A stretch of DNA of 64,000 bases from Myrmaecium sp. VS I D KN 1. Lineage: Eukaryota; Ascomycota; Dothideomycetes; Valsariales; Valsariaceae. Position 1 is the stretch's first letter. Each line of letters starts with the position of its first letter. The position numbers and the translations under genes were made by a program. The notes below the pieces were generated by a model that was not told where the DNA came from, did not search any database, and saw only the letters and a program-made list of their open reading frames with translations. Of this stretch, positions 33,474-45,035 are shown piece after piece. Location: assembly GCA_019775845.1 (NCBI GenBank), contig JADQAV010000030.1, forward strand, positions 1 to 64,000, in the 5' to 3' direction.

Positions 33474-34101
33474 ATAAATATAAATATAATACCGCTGAGA
33501 AGGGATGTAGGGGAGGGATGTAGAGGATCTTTCGTCCCTTCTCTGCTGATCTACTGCTTCTCTATACTCCTTTTTTCTTCTACATAAACGTAAAGTGAAT
33601 GAGGAACGTCGCTGAAAGGATACTAAGGATCTTTGCCCTTCTTTCCTCGTCCTCCTTCGTCTTTATAACGGTAGGCTGGATGGTGGGGATGCTGAGATCG
33701 AGCCTCAGAAACAAGCGCTGGGCAGTTATTACGGCTGGGGTTCTGTACAGCTAGATGTCTTTCTGCTAGGGATATTTCTATTAGGGGTGTAGGGGCTGGT
33801 AGTGTATTTATCTAGGGAATATTTACCTGGGGGTATATAAGTTACTAGTATATCTACTAAAAGTATTTCTTCTTATACTAGGGGTATTACTACTAGTAGA
33901 TTTACTAGAGGTCTTTTCTGCTAGTAGATCTGCCGGTGCATCTATTAGTAAAGTTCTGCAGGGGAGTATACCGTTACCCTTCTTCTCTTCTTTATCTTTT
34001 CTCTTTCTTTTATCTCCCTGCTCTACTCCGGTAGGAGTTCAGAGAACTGAAGGGCTTAGGGTATAATTATAAGTGTAGTATAGCTTCCTGCTCTTATTAC
34101 T

Positions 34102-34133
<32 letters not shown>

Positions 34134-34303
34134 TATAAAAAAAGTTTTCCTTTAAAAGAGGGGTTTCTGCTTTTTTTTATGTATATAGAGCTATCTTACT
34201 AGATATATAAGAGAATATAATAGGATAATAGTATTGTAGTACATTATAGTATATGAACGTCTGGAGAATAAAGAGATCCGGCCTTGATAGTAAATAGATA
34301 ATT
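33474..34303. other. AT-rich decayed intergenic DNA with poly(T)25
   Basis: No gene is seen. The stretch 33740-34250 is rich in TAGTAG/CTACTA words and TA steps, as in RIP-eroded repeats, and contains a run of 25 T at 34110-34134. A poly(T)/poly(A) run next to decayed DNA could be the tail of an old retroposed element, but no coding remnant is readable. Confidence 0.45.
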
Positions 34304-34603
34304 ATGTTCAGCCTCAGGCCGCCTCGATATGTACCTTGTTGGTGGTCCAAGCTCCCTCCACCGCTGCTGCGATGCCAAGACGTCCGTTACCCCCTCCACC
34401 TCCACCGCCCCTCCTCTCTCCGCATCCCCCGATCTCAACTTCAACTTCACTTCCCCTTCATACCCAGCGTTGCCGTCGAGTGGCTTTGTTGCTACTTTTT
34501 TACTTCTTCGTCTCCTCCGATCCCACCACGCCGTCTCGCCATCAACCCCTCTTCTCGAAATCAACATACACAACACATCACCAGCTGTTTACAATCACAG
34601 GCC

Positions 34604-35762
34604 ATGACGGATACAACCAGCAACACCGATGCGCTGAGCTCGTTCGTCGCGAGCGCGCCGCCAGGGGAGGTGAGTCCCTCGCTCACAGGAGGAATTGGGG
34701 CTCCTCACGCTGACCAGTCGTCCTGAGATTTAGTTGCACAACGTGACGGCCGGTATGTCCTGCGCCCCGTCCACCGAACGCAGAACCCGAGGCTGATGTG
34801 GATCTCCTCCCCTACAGCGATCAAGGCAATCACAGCGGATCCAGCAGTACCAACAACACTCGAGCCGGCGTACGCCCGATACAACGAGGAGCAGTTCGCG
34901 GTGACAAAACTGCCGGGAGCGGCGCAGGAGGTGCGTTGGCTTTCTCCCTCCTCACCCTCCAATCGCTGACACACCCCCTCGCAGGTCATCATTTCCCCCT
35001 TCAACCGCCTTCCCGACGGCCGCTACTTCGACAGTGCGGCCCAGACCAGCTGGGCATTCGACCACGTCGCCGGCGCCGCCTCCGACGCCCGTCCCCACCC
35101 GGTCGAAGGCCCGCACGCCGAGCTGGTGCCCTCCCTGCTCACCGCGCTCGAATCTCACGTCCGCGAACACTACCCGGCGAGCTCCTTTGGCGTCTATCCC
35201 CAGCCGGACGGGGAGGCGGTCGCGTTGGTCGTCGTGGCGAACAAGTACAGTCCGAATAACTTTTGGTGGGTGTTGGACATCCAGGGCAGTCAATGAAACC
35301 CGACTGACAGGACTTTCTTCCTTCCAGGAACGGCCGCTGGCGCTCCCACTACCTCTACCACCCCGCCACCGGCCGCCTGACCGGCACCATCCAGGTCGAC
35401 GTGCACTACTACGAGGACGGCAACGTGCGGCTGCAGACGTCCAAGCCGGTGGAGGGTGGCAGCGGACTTGGGGCTGGTGCCAACGCGGCTGCTGTTGTTC
35501 GCCAACTTGCTGCTGCTGAGCGCACGTACCAGGAGGATCTGAACCGTGCGTTTGCTTCGTTGAGCGAGGGCGCGTTCAAGGCGCTGAGGCGTCAGCTCCC
35601 GGTTACGCGCCAGAAGATCGAGTGGGCGCGTGTGGGGGGGTATCGGGTGAGTGTTGGGATTCTTATTTCTCGCTGTTTGTCCTGCGTTTCTTTCTGGTCT
35701 TTGCTGACGCTCCGGTTCTACTGCAGTTGGGACAGGATATCGGTGGTGGACGGGCGAGGTAG
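34604..35762 (+). CDS. CAP1: F-actin-capping protein subunit alpha
   Basis: Six exons (34604-34669, 34734-34752, 34818-34930, 34985-35265, 35328-35646, 35727-35762) have consistent phases and give 277 residues, close to the usual 265-285. The protein pairs with the beta subunit to cap actin filament barbed ends at cortical patches. Diagnostic stretches are SSFVASAPPGE/LHNVTAAIKAI at the N-terminus, YNEEQFAVTKLPG, VIISPFNRLPDGRYFD, VALVVVANKYSPNNFW/NGRWRSHY, and the tentacle end KIEWARVGGYR/LGQDIGGGRAR. One exon is only 19 nt, so automated gene finders may miss it. The third and fifth introns carry CTGAC branch-point-like words. The housekeeping identity is firm. Confidence 0.93.
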
Positions 35763-37601
35763 TCGGGGATTGGAGAAGAATATGATGGGTCGGGTGGGTG
35801 AGGTTTCGAGAGGAGGGGGTTGGGAGGATGATGAACGGTGGACGAGGGGATGTGGGGATGTGGTGGCCATGGAATATGTGTATAGCCGGTGGGTCAAGTC
35901 AGAGAGGTAGGGATCGAGACAAAGAACGGCAGCAACGGCTGTCTTGCAGCGCGATAGAAAATGTAAGAGCGACAGCGTCTTTTTTTTGCTCTTTTCTTCT
36001 GTCTCCTATCCTTTTCTCGTTTCAAGAAGAGTAGGGAAGATACGAGTAAGGACATTTCTTCTTTCTTCCTCTTATCTCTTCTTTTCTTCGTCTAGCTCCC
36101 ATTCACCTTCCTCTTTTCCATCTGTTCACGGTATAATTACTCATTCTCTTTCTTCTATCTTTCTTCTTCTTCTTCTCTTTTCCCTTCCTATTATATCTTA
36201 TCAACTGTGATTCGTACCACGACATCTAGCTATACCACAGTCGGGATTAATCCTTTCTATACTGCGGCTCGAAAAGCTGCCTTTTTCAAAGCTCCTATCC
36301 GCGTTTTCTTTCCGTTTCTCCTTCCCCTCAATAATTTTATCTCTTCCCTTTTTCTCCGTCGCCAAAATGCCTGTTCGAGAGCAGCGCTGCCAGCAGGTGA
36401 GTACAGAGATATCTCTTGTGATTTACTCATCTTGTTCTCTCCTCGCCCCGAGCGATGCGCTCTCTTCCGCCCGGTCCTTCTTTCTATACACTCTTCCGTC
36501 TTCTTCTCAGCTTGCATGTTGTCCAGCTTGAAACCCCGCAACAAATCCATCGGGTTATCCCTCCCACCGTTCCTCGGTCTCGGGTGCGGTGGTCGAGCGA
36601 GTTTTTGACCTTCCTTCGGATTCCTCGTCTCGGAGGCGCGGGTGGAGGATGGTGGTAGGGCTGCTTCCATTCATATCGCTGCGCGCGTCATTCTTTATTC
36701 GTTTATGCGGTGGATCACGCCCTGCTATCTATCTGTCTTTCATTCTTTCTCAGTCTTTTCTTAATGCTTGATGCGGTGGTGAAGTTAGTACTGCCTTTCC
36801 TTTCCTATTGCTGTTATTCTGCTTCAAACTACCTTCTCGCCTTTTTCCAGGAATAAGCCTCCCGGCACGAGCTTCAGTCCTGCATAGTGATGATTATGGA
36901 TGTTAAAATAGGGGTGTGAGTATGCTAAGATATGTGTTCGGTCGGGTTTATGTATATGCAGGCCGCAACTGCTCTTTCCCGCGGTTCCCTGTTTGCCTGT
37001 TTGCCTGAGCAACAAACATCTTAGGCACCTCCCTCCGCTTTCACATGCCGACTTGGCGAGTCTTCCTTCCCGTCTTCCTCTTCTCTCTTTCGCCTTTCCT
37101 CGACTTCTTGCGCTTCTTCACCTTCATTCACAATCTCCCGTTGCATACAACAACCATCGCAGTTGTATATACGGATACAGCCTCTTGCATTACTGAACTG
37201 AACGACGGAAAAGGAACGGGAAGTCTGATTTCGACGGTGATATCTGTTTACACCTGCAACTGCGACTGCGACGTTGGTGGAAGTGCATTCAGTTGCTTTG
37301 AAGAGCGGCGAGACGTTGCGACGTTATTTGGACAGCCGACGACAATCAATTCACGGGACAGAGTGACGCCGATTTCTCATTGCTTTTTCGCCGTCGGGGG
37401 ATTGACTGTGATTGCGACATTGAAGTTGGATATTCACATCAACTGCTGCTGAATCACGGTCAGTGACAATTACATCGACTGCTTCATTCACGTTCACCTC
37501 TACATCTACACGCGTTTTCACACTGCGATCAAGACCAGCGGATTTGTCCTTCCATTGATCAACTAACAACCAAGAGTCAATCCAATCCAACCGAATCCAC
37601 C
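35763..37601. other. Long pyrimidine-rich spacer upstream of the helicase gene
   Basis: No firm gene is seen. The stretch 35980-36350 is strongly CT-rich and ends in a good start context (GCCAAAATG at 36367), from which ATG...CAGCAG runs into a consensus GTGAGT donor at 36397. With an acceptor at 36526 the frame would reach a stop at 36658 and encode about 53 residues (MPVREQRCQQ then LETPQQIHRV). This could be a small gene or a spliced leader of the helicase transcript. The rest (36700-37600) is pyrimidine-rich without a conserved frame. Confidence 0.3.
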
Positions 37602-40600
37602 ATGGTCGGTCGCAAGAAGTACGTCCCCCTACATCCTTCACTCATCCACTCACTAACAAAGCCTCCATCACAGCCCCCGTAACGACATCTGTCGCATCTA
37701 CGCCCGCACCGGCCGCTGCCGCTTCGGCGCCAACTGCAAATTCCAGCACGAGCAGCCGGACAACAAGCCGGTCGAGGCGACAAAGCAAGATGCTCTAACC
37801 GCCCCGGTCACGGAAGAGGTCTTCATACCCTTCATCCTCTCTTCTTCATCCGTCTCCACCTCCTCCAACGACGAACCCTTCAACCCACCCACCGCCTTCG
37901 AGCAAGTCGCGAAGGACAAAGGCACGCAGAAGCCGCGCCGTCGCGTCCAGAAGAACAACAACCGTGACGGACATCAGGAACGCCAGTTCGACGCCTGGGT
38001 CGAGATGCTGTCGTCCTACGTGCGAGCCGCAGATGAGGACGAAGACGAACAACCCGCGCCGCTGGACGCAGAAGGTTTGGGACACTTTTGGCAGACCAGC
38101 CGTGCGATTGTGGAAGGATCTACAGCCGGGTTGCGGCAGCAGGTCATGCTGAAACTCGCTGAGGACGGCGCGCTGTCGAGTCGCGTTCGCGAGACGATGG
38201 GTTGGGCGGCGAGACCGAGGAAGGCGTTGAGTTTTGCGTCGATTGAGGAGTTGAGGATGCTCCTGCTGCCGTTTCTCAAGACGGTTGGGAATGAAGAGGT
38301 TTTGCAGGGGGGATTGCTGGAGAGGGAGGTGCAGGTGGTGTTTCGCTTTTTATGTGCTGATTCCAAAGTCGTTCCCTTGCTGGAGCGGGCGGTGGAGGGC
38401 CTCCGGATGGTGACGGAGGCTGGCATCGCACCGGATACAAGGGTGGGCGCGTTGAAAGTCACGCTCGCTGTCATGGATCGACTGATGGATGTGGACGTGG
38501 AGAAACAGCTGCAGAAGGAAAAGCTGCGCCCGCTGGTGGATGCGCTGGGGAAGATACTGGCAGCGTATACGCAGGGGGATATCACTGATGCGGAAGCGAT
38601 TCACACCCAGCAACTCCTGGCGAGCGTACAGAACCGGCTCGTTCACGATTCCCCGGTGGCTACACTGGCGATCAAGGACGTCAAGAGAGAATCGCATCTG
38701 CCCGGCCATCTATGCAGCCTGGGTCCACGACACGACAACGATCACGTTGACATCTGCCATATCACCATCCTACCCACCTTCGCCGAAATCACAGCAACCC
38801 GGCCAGACTACCTCCCCACCAAGGACGTACTCCATTCACACCTCCACGGCCGGGAAGCTCTGCTGGACCGCCATTTCCGCCTCCTCCGCGAAGACACCGT
38901 CGGTCCGCTCCGCGACGCCTTGAAGCGACAGCTTCCATGCACCCAGAACATCACCGACGACGTCGCTCGCAGCTTCGTCTACGCCGACGCGCGCGTCCAC
39001 GCCCTCCGGTTCAACCAGCAGACCGGCTTCATAGCGCAGGTGCGCTTCATCCATCCACCTGGTCTGCGCCAGGCTACCCCTCGTGCCCGCGAAGCGTCTT
39101 ACGCCGCTGCTCGCCGTCTCATGCCTGATACGCTCGTCTGTCTGCTTGACCCCAAGGGCGAGTCGACGCTGTTTGGCTTCGTGGCCGGCTTTGGTGGCCG
39201 CGCGATGGATGAGGCGGCTACGAGTGACTACCGTCCTGCACGCGGTCTGTTCGAGTTGCGTGATCGTGGCGCCGTCGATATCAACCTCCTCCGCTTCGAC
39301 GAGGAGCACGTCCGCCAGTTGGTGGAGGCGTATGCCTCCCAACCCCAGCCTAACCTCCGCCTCGTCGAGTTTCCCGACATGCTGCTGCCGGCGTTCGAGC
39401 CGACGCTGCGGGCGCTGCAACGGATGCGGGAGCGCGCGGACTTGCCCATGGTGGAGCTGCTGGCGCCGGAGAAGCCGGTGAGGATTAAGGAAGGAAATCT
39501 AACACATGTCCCTCCGCCCATGTACGCGCTGCGCAAGGACTTCCAATTCAACCTCAAACACATCACCTCCGACAACGAAGACCTGTTCATCAACCCCCAA
39601 CAGCCCATCACCGCCGCCGTGATCGCCGAAGTCCGCCGCCGCACCCCGCTGGACGACATGCAAGCCGTCGCCCTACTCGACGCGCTCACCCGCCGTCTCA
39701 CGCTGATCCAAGGCCCGCCCGGCACCGGCAAGAGCTACACGGCCGTCAGCCTCATCCACGTCCTGCTCGGCAACCGGGCCGCCGTCGACCTGGGCCCCAT
39801 CCTCTGCGTCTGCTACACCAACCACGCGCTCGACCAGCTCCTGGAGCATCTCGTGCGTGCTCGCGTCACCGGCATCGTGCGTATCGGTGGCCGCTCGAAG
39901 TCGGCGGCGCTGGAGCCGGTGAATCTGCGCATTCTGACCCAGCATGCCGCCCGTACCCCCCTGGAGCGTGAGGCGCTGAAGGATGCTCCTGGGGCGGTGG
40001 GAAGGGTGGAGCAGGATGTTCTTCGTGCGTTGGCGTGGGTGCGCGCTGATGAGCGGGCGGTTAGGGAGTATTTGATGGAATACCATCCGCAGCAACATCG
40101 GCAGCTGTATGGGGGCGGTGGTGCCGACGTGATGCGGCGCTGGCTCGCCGGGGCGGGGAACGCCTCTGCGAATCGCCCGCTGCAAATGCTGAAGACGGCG
40201 GATGTGCGCGAGATGAGCAAGACGGAACGAGGCAGGCTGCACGCGTTCTGGACGAGCCAGATGCGTGATGAGGGAACGACGAAGCTGCTGGATGCTCTGG
40301 CGGGTTACGAAGAGGTGATTGCCCGCCGCCAGGACGCGCGCAAGGAGGCGGACCTCCGCTGCCTGCAGGCGGCCACCGTGATCGGCATCACGACGACGGG
40401 ACTGGCGCGCAACTTGGACTTGCTCCGGCGCGTGCGGACGAAGGTGCTGCTCTGCGAGGAGGCGGGCGAGGTGCTGGAGGCGCATGCCCTGACCGCCCTC
40501 CTGCCGTCGTGTGAGCATGCGATTTTGATTGGTGATCACCTCCAGCTGCGACCGCAGGTGAATCGGTATGGGTTGAGTGGGGAGAGCCGTGACGGCGCGC

Positions 40601-41973
40601 GGTTCAGTCTGGATGTGAGTTTGTTTGAGCGGCTGATTGCGGGAGAGAAGAACGACGGCGTCCGGCTGCCGTTCACGACGCTGGAGACGCAGCGCAGGAT
40701 GCATCCGAGGATTGCGCGGCTGGTGAGGGAGACGTTGTATCCGAGGCTTAAGGATGCACCGGAGGTGAGCGAGTACCCCGAGGTGGCTGGCATGCGGCAT
40801 CGATTGTTCTGGTTTGATCATGAGCATCCGGAGGATGGAGGAGGTCAGAAAGCAGCTCATTCGACCTCTCACACCAATGCGTTTGAGGCGGAGATGGTGG
40901 CGACGCTGGTCTCACATTTAGTGAAGCAAGGCGTCTACGGCCCGGAGGACATCGCCGTGCTGACGCCCTACCTGGGCCAGCTACAGATGCTGCGGCGCCG
41001 ACTGGGCACGCAGTTCGCCGTCGCCGTCAGCGAGCGGGACCGAGCAGAACTGCAGCGGAGCGGATGCGCCGACGCCTCCGCTCCTCCGCCGCTCCTCCGC
41101 GCCCTCCGCGCCGCCACCGTCGACAACTTCCAGGGCGAAGAAGCCAAAGTGGTGATCGTCAGCCTGGTCCGCAGCAACCGCGCCCGCCGGCCCGGCTTCC
41201 TCGGCACGCCCAACCGCATCAACGTCCTCCTGTCCCGGGCCCAGCACAGCATGTACCTGCTGGGCGACTCGCGCACCTACGCCGGCGTGCCCATGTGGGC
41301 GAGCGTGCTCCACATCCTCCGGCAGGCCAACCGGGTCGGACCGCATCTCGAGCTGGCCTGTTCCCGCCATCCGACGACTCACATGCTGCTCCGCTCCCCG
41401 GATGACCTCGCCGCCCTCGCCCCGGAAGGCGGCTGTACCGCGCCCTGCACCGCCGCCCTGCCCTGCGGCCATCCCTGCCGCGACCACGCCTGCCACCCGC
41501 CCGCCCGCCACGCCGCCGTCTACTGCCCAGCGCCTTGCGAGCGCACGCCCTTCCTCGGCTGCAACCACGTCTGCCCCCGCCGCTGCGGCGACCCCTGCCC
41601 GCTGTACTGCATGCAGCCCGTCGCCGTCGACTCCTCCAGCAGCGTCCAGCTCCCCTGCGGCCACCCGCCTCCCGCCTCGCTGCCCTGCCACGAAGCGAAG
41701 CACCCGGAACTGGTCCGGTGCGTGCATCTCGCCCCCAAGGTCGTGCCGGGATGTGGACACGCGGTCGAGGTGCCATGTCATGCGGAGTTGTCGCTGGAGA
41801 GCTTCTCGTGCCCGGCGCGCTGTGGGAGGGTCATGCATTGTCGGGTTGAGGGACATTGTTGTGAGAGGGCGTGTGGGGAGTGTCGGGATGCGGTGTTGAC
41901 GGATGAGGCGTGGGAGATGGGGTGGGGACGGTGTGGTGGGTGTTGGCGGTGTGGGGAGGTGGAGAGGGTGTAG
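37602..41973 (+). CDS. CCCH zinc finger / SF1 helicase / NF-X1 zinc finger protein (ZNFX1/Hrr1 family)
   Basis: Exon 1 is only 17 nt (37602-37618, MVGRK) and joins 37674-41973 across a 55-nt intron, giving 1,438 residues. A CCCH finger (CRIYARTGRCRFGANCKFQH, residues about 12-31) appears only when this exon is included. The SF1 helicase core has Walker A GPPGTGKS (686-693), Walker B CEEAG (933-937), GDHLQLRP, ETQRRMHPRI, DNFQGEEAKVVIVSL and NVLLSRAQHSMYLLGD. The C-terminus (about 1255-1430) carries several NF-X1-type Cys/His units such as CTAALPCGHPC and CPRRCGDPCPLYC. This is the architecture of S. pombe Hrr1, which works with RNA-dependent RNA polymerase in RNAi heterochromatin, and of ZNFX1 in animals. 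A role in RNA silencing is inferred from family, not shown here. Confidence 0.9.
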
Positions 41974-42019
41974 GGGAAAGGGGGATGGGGGAGGGAGGAT
42001 GGTAAGGGATTACTGATGG

Positions 42020-42860
42020 ATGGATTATGAGGAGTTGAATCTGAGCTCTGGTGAAACGAGAGCTGGAGTGGGTTACGTGATTGAAAAGCATGAGAGGGGG
42101 AGATTGAGAGAGCCTTTACGAAAAAGGCGAGGAGACTCCGAGAGTGAGATGACATGGTCAGTAATACGTAGTTAGAGAGGTATTCAGGAAGAGAGAACGA
42201 GGCTCGATCGAGCAACGAACGAAAGTAATTGAATAAATGTATATCATATGTGTGCCGTGAACCCTTGCTAGTGTTTACTACGACAGTTGGGGGATGGAGT
42301 TATGATGTTAGGAGACTGAGATCGAAGGGTGGAGAAACGAGAGCGGAATTAAGTAATGGAGCAGTAAGAGCTAGTCCGAGTAAATATGAGTAAGGTGAGA
42401 GTGGTATGTTTAGGAATGGAGAGGCTTCTACGAAAGATAAAAAAGAGGCAGGCATTCTGATCAGGCACTGAATGAAGGTGATTTCGTCTCATATTTATAT
42501 ATACTGTTTAACACCCTGCTGCTAGTTACCGTGATTGCTAGGAGAGAGAGCTATAGAGTGAGCTGGGTCAGATTGAAGGAGGGAACAAAGAGAGTTGGAA
42601 TGAGTTCCATGAGTGAGGTGAGAGTAGTACGGTATGTAGACTTAGGTGGAGAGATTAAGGCGGCGAGCAAGCGATGAATGAAGGCGGTTTAGTCTCAGGA
42701 TCATATACGTAGGCCTGTTGGGGCTCCGGGAGGATGGAGCTATGCAGTAAGGAGAGTTACATTAAGTAATGGAGTAAAAAAGACTGGATTAATTCACGTT
42801 AGTGAGATGGTATATGAATGGAGATGCGTTTCAGGAAGAGAGAATGAGACTGATATTACT
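42020..42860. repeat. Diverged tandem array, unit about 200-250 bp
   Basis: Recurring words include GGAGAAACGAGAGC / GTGAAACGAGAGC (about 42050, 42332), TTAAGTAATGGAGxAGTAA (about 42353, 42755), GGTGAGAGTxGTAxGxTxTxTAGG (about 42395, 42620), TGAATGAAGGxGxTTxxGTCTCA (about 42470, 42677) and TTCAGGAAGAGAGAAxGAG (about 42183, 42832). Order is maintained but copies are strongly diverged. The array occupies most of the spacer between the helicase gene and the next gene, and no coding frame runs across it. Confidence 0.6.
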
Positions 42861-43373
42861 GTTGCTACCGAGGGATCTGAAGTAGGAGGCTGAGGAGGAC
42901 ATCGTGAGAAAGTTCTACTTATAATCGATGCCTTCGGATTGCAGACTCCGCCTCGACATGCGGATTGTTGGCATGCTTTGTTTGTATGGCACCGTTTGAT
43001 GCAATCTTCGGTCACAATGCGTCGGGCTGGCTCAGGCAAGGAACTCAGCAAAGATATTGGTCTCTTTGTGTAGAAGGTAACTTGATAGAGCGAACAATTG
43101 ATGTTGGTAGTTAACAACAAATACCGGATCTCGGCAATTAGTCAGGACCGTCAAGAAATGAAAATAACACTCCCCCACACTTCCACCCCCACCCCCACTA
43201 ATCCCCGCATTCCATCCGACCCCGCAATCCCCCAAGCCCAGCCGAGGTGCGCCAGCCATCGTCCCTGACATCAACACCTCACCTCTTCAACCTTCTTCCC
43301 AACCTCACCCTCTAACTATCACCACCTCCACCTCCACCTTCACCTCTTCACTCCTACCACCACCACCACCACC

Positions 43374-44900
43374 ATGCCCACAATCCGCATCGCCCCAACC
43401 CGCGCCACCCGCGCCGTCAACCTCCTCCGCACAATCCAATTCACCCACCCACCCAGCTGTCCCTGCCACAGCAACCCTTCGCACCACCACCACAACCACA
43501 TCCCCCGACGCGCGCTGGCGACCCCCATCGACCGGACACAGGAGAAGGAATACGCGTTCGAGATGGCGGCGTCGAGCATCCGGTTCGGGCCCGGGTGCAC
43601 GGCGGAGGTGGGGATGGACATGAAGAACCTGGGGGCCACGCGGGTGATGGTGGTGACGGATAAGACGGTGGGGAAGCTGCCGGCGATGCGGACGGCGGTG
43701 GCGGCGTTGGAGAGGGAGGGCGTGGCGTTTGAGGTGTTTGATGGGGTGAGGGTGGAGCCGAAGGATACGAGGTGGGTGGGTGGGTGTGAAGGGGGACAAG
43801 GATGATGATCTCAGCTGACGGGGATATCCAGCATCATGCAGGCCATCGCAGCCGCAAAACCATACCGACCGGACGCCTTCCTCGCCGTCGGCGGCGGCTC
43901 CGTCATCGACACGGCCAAGCTGATGAACCTCTACACCAGCCACCCCGAAGCCGACCTTCTGCACTTTGTGAACGCGCCCATCGGCGCCGGCACGCCCATC
44001 ACCAAGCCCCTCCGCCCCCTAATCGCCATCCCCACCACCGCCGGCACCGGCTCCGAAACCACCGGGACCGCCATCTTCGACCTGAGCGTCCGGCAGCTGA
44101 AAACGGGCGTCGCCCACCGCGCCCTCAAGCCGACCCTAGGTCTCTGCGACCCGCGCAACACCGCCAGCATGCCCCCCGCCGTCCACGCCTCCTCGGGTCT
44201 CGACGTCCTCTGCCACGCCCTCGAATCCTGGACCGCAATCCCCTACCACGCGCGCGTGCCACGGCCCCCCAACCCGGCCCTCCGCCCCGCCTACCAAGGC
44301 GCCAACCCCATCAGCGACGTCTTCGCCCTCGCCGCGCTGAAGCGCACCGTCACCTACCTCCCGCGCGCCGTCCGTGACCCCTCCGACGTCGAGGCCCAAG
44401 AGGCCATGCTCCTCGCCGCCACCCTCGCCGGCGTCGGCTTCGGCAACGCCGGCGTGCACCTCTGCCACGGCATGTCCTACCCCATCTCCGGCCGCAACCC
44501 CGCAGGCTACCGGCATCCGGGTTATGCCGTCGACCACCCGCTCATCCCCCACGGCGTCGCCGTCGCCGTCACCGCTCCCGCCGTCTTCCGCTTTACGGCC
44601 CCCGCGGACCCCGACCGCCATCTGGCCGCCGCGGAGGCGTTTGGCGTGGATGTGAGTCAGGTCCCCCGCGCATCCGCGGGCGCCGTGCTGGCGGATGCGC
44701 TGCGTGAGTTTCTGGAGAAGCTGGGGGGTCAGCCGCGCGGCCTGGCGGATTTGGGGTTTGGAAGGGCGGATGTGGAACCCTTGGTTGAAGGGACCCTGCC
44801 GCAGCAGCGTGTGCTGAGTCTGGCGCCGGCGTTGGATAAGGAGGTGCAGGCGGAGCGGGAGCAGCTGGGGCGGTTGTTTGAGGATAGTTTGTCGTGGTGA
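43374..44900 (+). CDS. Hydroxyacid-oxoacid transhydrogenase, mitochondrial (iron alcohol dehydrogenase family)
   Basis: Two exons (43374-43771 and 43832-44900) are joined by a 60-nt intron with a GCTGAC branch point (phase 2), giving 488 residues. The first ~60 residues are Arg- and Ser-rich with few acids, as in a mitochondrial presequence. The Fe-ADH fold follows: SSIRFGPGCTAEVG, VMVVTDKTVG, the NAD-binding GGGSVIDTAKLM (153-164), IPTTAGTGSETTGTAI, GLDVLCHALES and GNAGVHLCHGMSYPI. The latter two supply the Asp/His metal ligands. Human ADHFE1 interconverts 4-hydroxybutyrate and 2-oxoglutarate with succinic semialdehyde and 2-hydroxyglutarate. The gene converges with MAK5, leaving 135 bases between the stop codons. 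Confidence 0.9.
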
Positions 44901-45035
44901 GAGAGGACGGGTACGGGATGAACAAGGAGCTCTAGACGGAGCGGGGAGTGTTTGAGCACAGCCTGACATAGTGAGCAGTTAACGGATGTATATATATTAG
45001 CATCAAACGAGGCATACATACATACACCTCCCACC

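Noticed and set aside
34110-34134. Poly(T) as evidence of a LINE or SINE tail
   Set aside because: No coding remnant or target duplication could be seen beside it.
39673-41856. Minus-strand frames of about 400 and 290 codons over the helicase gene
   Set aside because: The plus strand contains all helicase motifs; the antisense frames are compositional.
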